64,000 bases of DNA from NCBI GenBank assembly GCA_008360975.2, contig CM039183.1, positions 45,561,850 to 45,625,849 on the forward strand, read 5' to 3'. Below, in pieces: positions 1 through 64,000 of the stretch; position 1 is the first letter of the stretch, and every line of letters starts with the position of its first letter. Under the pieces are notes generated by a model. The model was given only the letters and a program-made list of their open reading frames with translations. It did not search any database and was not told where the DNA came from. The position numbers and the translations under genes are program-made. This stretch comes from Lichenostomus cassidix. Lineage: Eukaryota > Chordata > Aves > Passeriformes > Meliphagidae.

Positions 1-1255
1 GAGAGAAAAGATGGCAAGAAGAGCAGGAAAGAAATGTAATTTAGTGAGTAGTACATGCCAGACAAAATACTGTCCATTAGCAGCTTCCATTATATACTTA
101 GAGTTCTTAAGAGTTATTTCACTACAGTCAGAAATATTGCCTCTAGATGTCTTTGAATTTATAGAAGAGGGAGAGAAGCCATAACTTTTATTTTACAAAG
201 ATCATATCTCAGAATTCCTGGTTTGGGCCTTTTTGTAGCAAAATTAAATAGATCCATAAATATACAATCTCCTCAATGCTTTATTTGCAATGGTCACATT
301 ATTAATACTGTCAAATTGCTTATTCAAGTGGTCTTGGATACTTCATGAGCAGAGTTCCATTTGTCTTCCATGCAGTGTCATTTCTTGTATGAGGCACAAC
401 AAAAAGAAATGCTGTTTTATTGTATCCTCAGGTCAAAGGCAAAGCTGGAAACAGAACCCCAAACCCAGTTCTAGTCCAGCTTCTGTTTTACCTACCCCAG
501 TCTAGAACCAATGCAACTATGGTTTTAATAATCTAATTAATTCTTTAGTCAAACCTTTTCTGCTGCAAAGCACATTTTACCTTTACTTTTGCCATTGCAT
601 AAAAGGATATACCACAACCCATTTCTAAAAATATATGTGTGTGACTTACTGGAAGTGCATCTCAGCTCAAAGTACTAAACATGTAGGTAGTTGAACTCAT
701 GGGATTAAAAAAGTAAAACAAGAAGCATGAATAGAAGTTCCGCAGTCCTGTACTACAAAAACATCTGAAACTCCCAAGGACTTCCTAGATCTCTTCTGCA
801 ACAATCGTTTTAACGTGTTGTCTGTTATGCACAAATTACATGGGGTGGAGGAATGTGTTGAGTGTAAATTTTCAGGTGGCCGACATATGCTTACATATGC
901 ATGAGACTAACCTTAAAAGCCAGCCTGGGAAGTAATAATTCACAACTGGAAAGTTTGCAGATGTCTAGGACTGTCTTCAAACGTTTTTATTTAGTAATTT
1001 GAAATGAAATAGAGCATTGAGTGTCATATGTTAGAGCTGAAGAATCTGAAGCTGAGTAAATAAACTGTCAAAGTCACTGCTACTCTCAAAGTTTGGGTAG
1101 AAATACAAACCCTAAACTATGACTCCCCATCATAAGTGCACCATTGAAAATGTCTGGACTTTTGCAGTGAGAACATTGTGGGGTGGAAAATAGTGTTTTA
1201 AGGCGTTCAAGAGAGCTATTTCATTTCACATTCCCTGACTTATGTGCTGCTTTCA

Positions 1256-1305
1256 CTCATCTTCTCTGTTCTCTGTCTTACTCATTTTCTCTGTTCTCTG
1301 TCTTC
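1256..1305. repeat. Tandem duplication, 2 x 25 bp
   Basis: Two adjacent 25-bp pyrimidine-rich units (1256-1280 and 1281-1305) both contain TTCTCTGTTCTCTGTCTT or a one-base variant. They differ at about two positions. This is a simple local duplication with no evident function. Confidence 0.8.
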
Positions 1306-4300
1306 TGCTAGTGTGCCTTTGAAGTCACCATCTTTCCCATCTTTCTTGATGAGCAGAGACTGAGCAGAAAATTCAAGCTTTTGTCCATATTAAATATATT
1401 TGTTTTAGGAGTCAGATGATGCTGGGGTTTTGCTGCCTGTTTTTAACTTTGTAAACTTTTTTTTTCAAAGGGCATGGTATAGAGCCAGAATGTAGGGCTC
1501 TGGAAACAAAACAAAACTTCCCAAAAACTCTGGCTACCTGGCTTTGGCTTTTTTATTTGTTTTTTACAGTGTTCTGGCTTTTTTTTTCGTACATGTTGTT
1601 TTTGCTATTCTTTTGCCTTAAAGGTGAGTGAAAGCCAAGTGATTATTCACTGTATCTATATAAAGCTGCAGTCTATGCCTACAGAGCAAGGGTGAGTTTG
1701 TGGATGGAAGAAATCTTTCATCTGTTCCCAACTTCTTGGCCTTGAAACAAAGCTTTTAATATAGACCTACACTTGTTGGTAATGCAATATGTAAGTGAAA
1801 AAAACCCAAAAATGCACAGGCCTAATGGAAAACGTTTAAAACTAGGGCTTCATCTTGAAGAAAACTTGTAAACCGACCTATACAATCTAGTCCATACTGG
1901 GATGTGAACTTTAAATCATAAAGCAGGTGAAGTGCAAATGTTGCAAGAATGTGAGAATATTTTGGGCTGAGAGAAGTGCTTGGCTCAGACAGAGTTCACT
2001 GAAGCAAGCACAGGTATTTTCGGGGGGGGGAAGGTTACCCAAGCAGGCAATTCTGGGAGGACATGGTGAGATGGCAGAACACCTGTGCTGCAGTTGGAAG
2101 TTGGCTGCAGCCTGTTCCATGATGTGTGAGCTCTGGTGTACCTGACGTGTGTACAGAGAGCTGTACCAGTTGCAAATGTGATTCATCACACCTAAATGAT
2201 GTGTTTGGAAGTTAAGCACCTAAGACCAGTAAGATGAATCACTCTCTGGAAGTGTTTATTGACTGGCACATAAGGTGACTTGAACAATTGACTTTTAGAT
2301 GTCTACGTTAGGTGAGATGAACTTCATCTTGGCTAGACAAACTTGTGTGGGACTGTGGTATGTGCTCATGTGGCAGATGCATATTGATGCCTCTGTGGCA
2401 CTTGTTTCTTGCAGAAGAGATTAAAAGAAGTGGTGATATATACTTGTGCCTTCTGACATCATGCTATCCTTGGTAGACAGACACAGTTCATAGGGCAGCC
2501 TGAACTCTAAACACTAGCATTATAAAACCATTATAAAACCAGCAAGACCAGGTTTTGCAAAAATAACACTGTGAAATTTGTTTGTGACATAAACAGGTTT
2601 TTTTTCAAGAAACTGCCTTGCATAGTAGTTCATGCTTACACTACAGCTTCTTGTTAGTGTGACAAAAATGAAGTGTTTAAAAACTCACTTCCCTGTTGTC
2701 ATTTTCCAGAGTCCAACATACAAATAAATATATAGTCCATACAGTTTTTAAAACTATCACTTGGTCATTTCAGCTGCTGTTCATGACAGAGAGGAGCAGA
2801 TGCAGTTTATAGCAAGGAGTGCACTACTGCTTGTGGGTGCTAATATAAAAAGCAAAGTGAAAAATTAAGCTAGTAGAAAAAGAGAGTGAGCTAATGTAAA
2901 TGTCTATGTAATAGCACCCCTTAAACACTTTTTCATGGAAGAAATTTAATTTTTATGATGCTAAAATTTATTACTTGCCCAGACTCATACTGGTCAGAGA
3001 CTTCAGCCAGTCTGAACTCAAGCAGCCCTATCCTGATTCAACTTAAACACAGCAAGGTTTAACAGGATGTTTATAAGGAAGAAATAGCAAATAATGGGTA
3101 AGCTTATCAAAAGAAACTATCTTCAGGGACTTTTTTTTTCCTTGTTAAATGTCTGGACTTTATCTGGACAAAAATCAGAGTCAGAAACAATGTCTTTTAT
3201 GTCCCAGAGCCTCTTTAGGGACAACTAATGCCAGTTTAGATCCACTGTGTTTTCTTTGGGCTGTTCCGGAGCATCATTTTGCTTGGGGAGAATTTGCTTT
3301 TGCATGAGGCTACCAGGAAGAGTGACTGGCAGCCTGGTCCAGGCAGGAAAGAAGATCTATCACCTTTTGCTGTTTGTCTTTTCAGTACTTTTGGGTTATT
3401 TGTTATGAGCCATCAAATTACATGGTCAGAATTTTAAAACTTCCATATAATTTCATAGACTTATGGTAGTTATTGAGATAAAGACTGAAAATTATTGATT
3501 TTTCAAATGAGGTGCCAATCCTGCAATGAACTCGCTGCAGCCGTTCTTTGCACCCATACAGACATACATATCATTATCTTTGTATCTGAGAATTTCCAAT
3601 AATTGAGACTAATAGGATTATGTGGTAAAAGGAGAAGAGTTGGGATAGTCAACTTCTGAGTAAACATCAATCATACTGTATTCCATATCCAGTGCTTTCC
3701 ACACTATCAGTAAGGGAGAAAGTAAAGGAAATGCTTTTCATTCAGTTAATGCTACAGTAAGCCTACTAATGCAAGGACTTCCTGACTCCTCTATTAAATT
3801 TTGAATTTGCCTTTTAGACTTTGCTTATCTTCTAATGCAATTCCTATCTTCTCTGCTTTTGTATTTCAGTCCATTCAGTCATCACATCTTATTTTTAAAT
3901 TGTACTGTATTTTTTTTTTAACATTGAAGGCAACAGAATCAGCTGGAACTGAAAGCAATGATTCCTCATTTGGGGTTTCTTTGTGTTTTCATTGTGTTAT
4001 ATAACATAAAGTTTTCACATGGGTTTTTGCAGGAGAACAAAACATTGCTTTCTGTTCTTAACCTTTCTATTCTGAGGATAAATGCTAATACCCTTTATGA
4101 ACCTTAAATGCCTGTTATTAACTGGCAAATGAAAATACAAGCTGATGTCATACAAGCTTAGATGACAGAGACTGGAAATATTAATCAACAGGAAGCAATG
4201 CATAACAAGAATTCAGCTGGAGGCAGTATATCAAATACACCACAACTCTGACCAAGATACAGTATGTGACCAGCCACTGCATTCCTTGTCACACAAGGGA

Positions 4301-5582
4301 AATATTTTCCTGGAGAATTATTGCTGGAAACAGCAAAAATGTACCCTCAAGCTATCCCTCTCTTTTCCAGGCATCATTACTGTTTTTCTCTGCCAAGCTC
4401 TTTTCTTTTTCGAATCAAAATAAATGCTCACTGCAGTAGAGCAGAAGTACCCAGAAACGTTTGTGTTCTTCCCCTTGAAATTATAGGATTTCAAGCGATT
4501 GGATAGCTTGTGTTAGGTAGCAAATCATGAGACACCACTTTCCCTGAAGAAGAAGCTATTTCATGAAGAGATATTTCCATGCTAAAATAATTTTTAGTAA
4601 CTCTGTTTAATACCAATTAGTTGTCTTCCCTGTATGTTTCAAAAATGTTGTTAAGCTGATTTTCTGAGTGTTTGTGAAGACTATGGCCTTTATCTGTTTT
4701 GTTTTGTTTTCTTTGAAGTGACTTGAATATTCTTGAAACATGCCTGTTTGATATCAATCCTCTAGATTGCCATAAGGAAATATAAAATATACTTTCTCCT
4801 TTTCTTTCAACTATAGAATCTCCACAGAGCAAAGACTCCATGCTCAGGAATTCAAGAAGGCCTTGTCCAGTAAACCTGGCATCAGCCTTGGGTGAAGTAA
4901 TAGAAAAGTGGATCTGGAGATCAATAGCTAAAGAGCAATACAAAGGCATTGATCAGTGTGGTCTACAGAAAAGTGAGTTTAACAAGTAGTCTGAAATTTG
5001 TCATTTGCATGTTGTGGTATAGCTTAGTAACATGCCATTGGTATTCTTTAAAGACATTGAAAATGTGAAAAATGTGGAAAATAATTACAAATATTATATT
5101 GAAACCTAAAGGAAAGAGCTGCAATAGGAGACAGAGTTTAGTCTACTTTAATTAATATGAGAAAGAAATGGAGAAGTAGTCCAGGTACAAAGGCCCCTAG
5201 CACAAGAAGGTACTAGCTAAATTAGTGAGGATATTCCAAGAACTGCCCTAAGGAAGCAGAAGCCACACAAAGTCATGTAAGAGGCTTGAATGTTAACAGT
5301 GTGTGCAATTTACCTTTGGAACAAACCTGTTGGGTTCTCCATCTCTTTGTGTCTGAAGATTAACACTTACCACAGTTTACCACAAATTATATGTTGAAAC
5401 AAAGTTTTGGGCTCAATACCGTGATAAATGGCTGATATTTATTGATCTGTAACATACAGGAGGTGAAAGTAAACTTAAAGGTCTCTTCTGTCACTAATTA
5501 CATGAGATGAGATAATCTCACATGGCAAGTTATTTGGTGATCCTGATTCATGACCTAGGGCCACTTGGTGAGTAGGATTCTA

Positions 5583-5608
5583 TGATGTCATGGGGGGTTG
5601 TGACATCA
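5583..5608. promoter_or_regulatory. Inverted pair of CRE-like octamers (candidate promoter element)
   Basis: TGATGTCA (5583-5590) and its exact reverse complement TGACATCA (5601-5608) flank a 10-base G-rich spacer. The second octamer ends 184 bases before the start codon of WDR64. Each octamer differs by one base from the palindromic CRE TGACGTCA bound by CREB/CREM/ATF. Human WDR64 is, to my knowledge, testis-enriched, and CREM-type factors drive many testis genes, so a promoter role is plausible. It is an inference from position and motif only. Confidence 0.35.
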
Positions 5609-5792
5609 ACAGTTCACTATGCTTTGCCAGCTTGAGATGCTAGGCCAGGGTCTCCTTTTATGTAATGTTTGGTATACCTGTCATGCAGCTGCATCTAATA
5701 TGAACTCATGTGGGAGTTTAAGGAACAAAACAAGGCTTGGACCTGGCTGTAAGAAGATCTCTCTTTCTTATCTTGTTTTCTGTTAATAAAGG

Positions 5793-63932
<58,140 letters not shown>

Positions 63933-64000
63933 GTAAGCACAATTGTTTTCTACTTTTTGTGATGGTGTTCATACATTAGAAGCCATTAGCACTAGTACAT

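Larger units (their letters stand above)
1..5792. other. 5' flank of WDR64, no gene recognised
   Basis: I find no convincing exon on either strand in this stretch. Open frames here are short (about 110 codons or fewer) and look like chance. The base composition is AT-rich and CpG-poor, so there is no CpG-island promoter. Visible structure is limited to a 25-bp tandem duplication (1256-1305), a 13-bp tandem repeat near 2519-2543, a G run near 2029, and CRE-like octamers at 5583-5608. In mammals the neighbour on this side is OPN3/CHML, but nothing from those genes is visible here. A noncoding first exon of WDR64 could lie in this region and cannot be located by eye. Confidence 0.6.

Noticed and set aside
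5597..5610. RFX X-box resemblance in GTTGTGACATCAAC
   Set aside because: The outer bases fit but the central half-site bases do not match the X-box consensus. I kept only the CRE-like reading.
1..5792. OPN3/CHML exons expected upstream by mammalian synteny
   Set aside because: No opsin-like or Rab-escort-like coding block is visible on either strand. If present, they lie outside the window.

Overview
This is vertebrate nuclear DNA, almost certainly from a bird and probably a passerine. It is AT-rich and intron-rich. It contains several CR1 LINE copies, including two long ones with recognisable reverse-transcriptase coding. It also contains two tRNA-Ile-like SINEs carrying a CR1-type 3' tail, the architecture described for TguSINE1 of passerines. 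There are no prokaryotic genes, CRISPR arrays, operons or RNA genes.

One protein-coding gene fills the window. Twenty-six + strand exons, all with GT-AG boundaries and matching phases, join into one uninterrupted frame of 1012 codons from the ATG at 5793 to 63932, where the gene runs off the right edge. The protein is the orthologue of vertebrate WDR64 (WD repeat-containing protein 64), recognised by close collinear similarity to the human protein as I remember it. It has a degenerate EF-hand-like N-terminus, WD repeats that probably form two beta-propellers, a short polar linker between them (exons 17-19), and a conserved C-terminal region whose last part lies beyond the window.

Layout: 1-5792 is 5' flank with no recognisable gene and no CpG island. 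It holds a perfect inverted pair of CRE-like octamers about 200 bp before the ATG. 5793-28772 carries exons 1-10, with an ERVL-like LTR in intron 2, a CR1 3' end and a striking triple inverted/direct repeat in intron 4, and a SINE in intron 9. 28773-40824 is the 12-kb intron 10, with a long CR1 starting about 30 bp after the splice donor and shorter CR1 pieces. 40825-59730 carries exons 11-24, with two independent solo LTRs of one family (6-bp target duplications), an unclassified dispersed repeat, and several simple repeats, one of which forms the polypyrimidine tract of exon 21. 59731-63932 holds intron 24, with a reverse-strand CR1 interrupted by a SINE, and exons 25-26.

I see no second gene system. 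The points of interest are the structure of this little-studied gene, possible splicing and promoter elements, and the record of nested retroelements.
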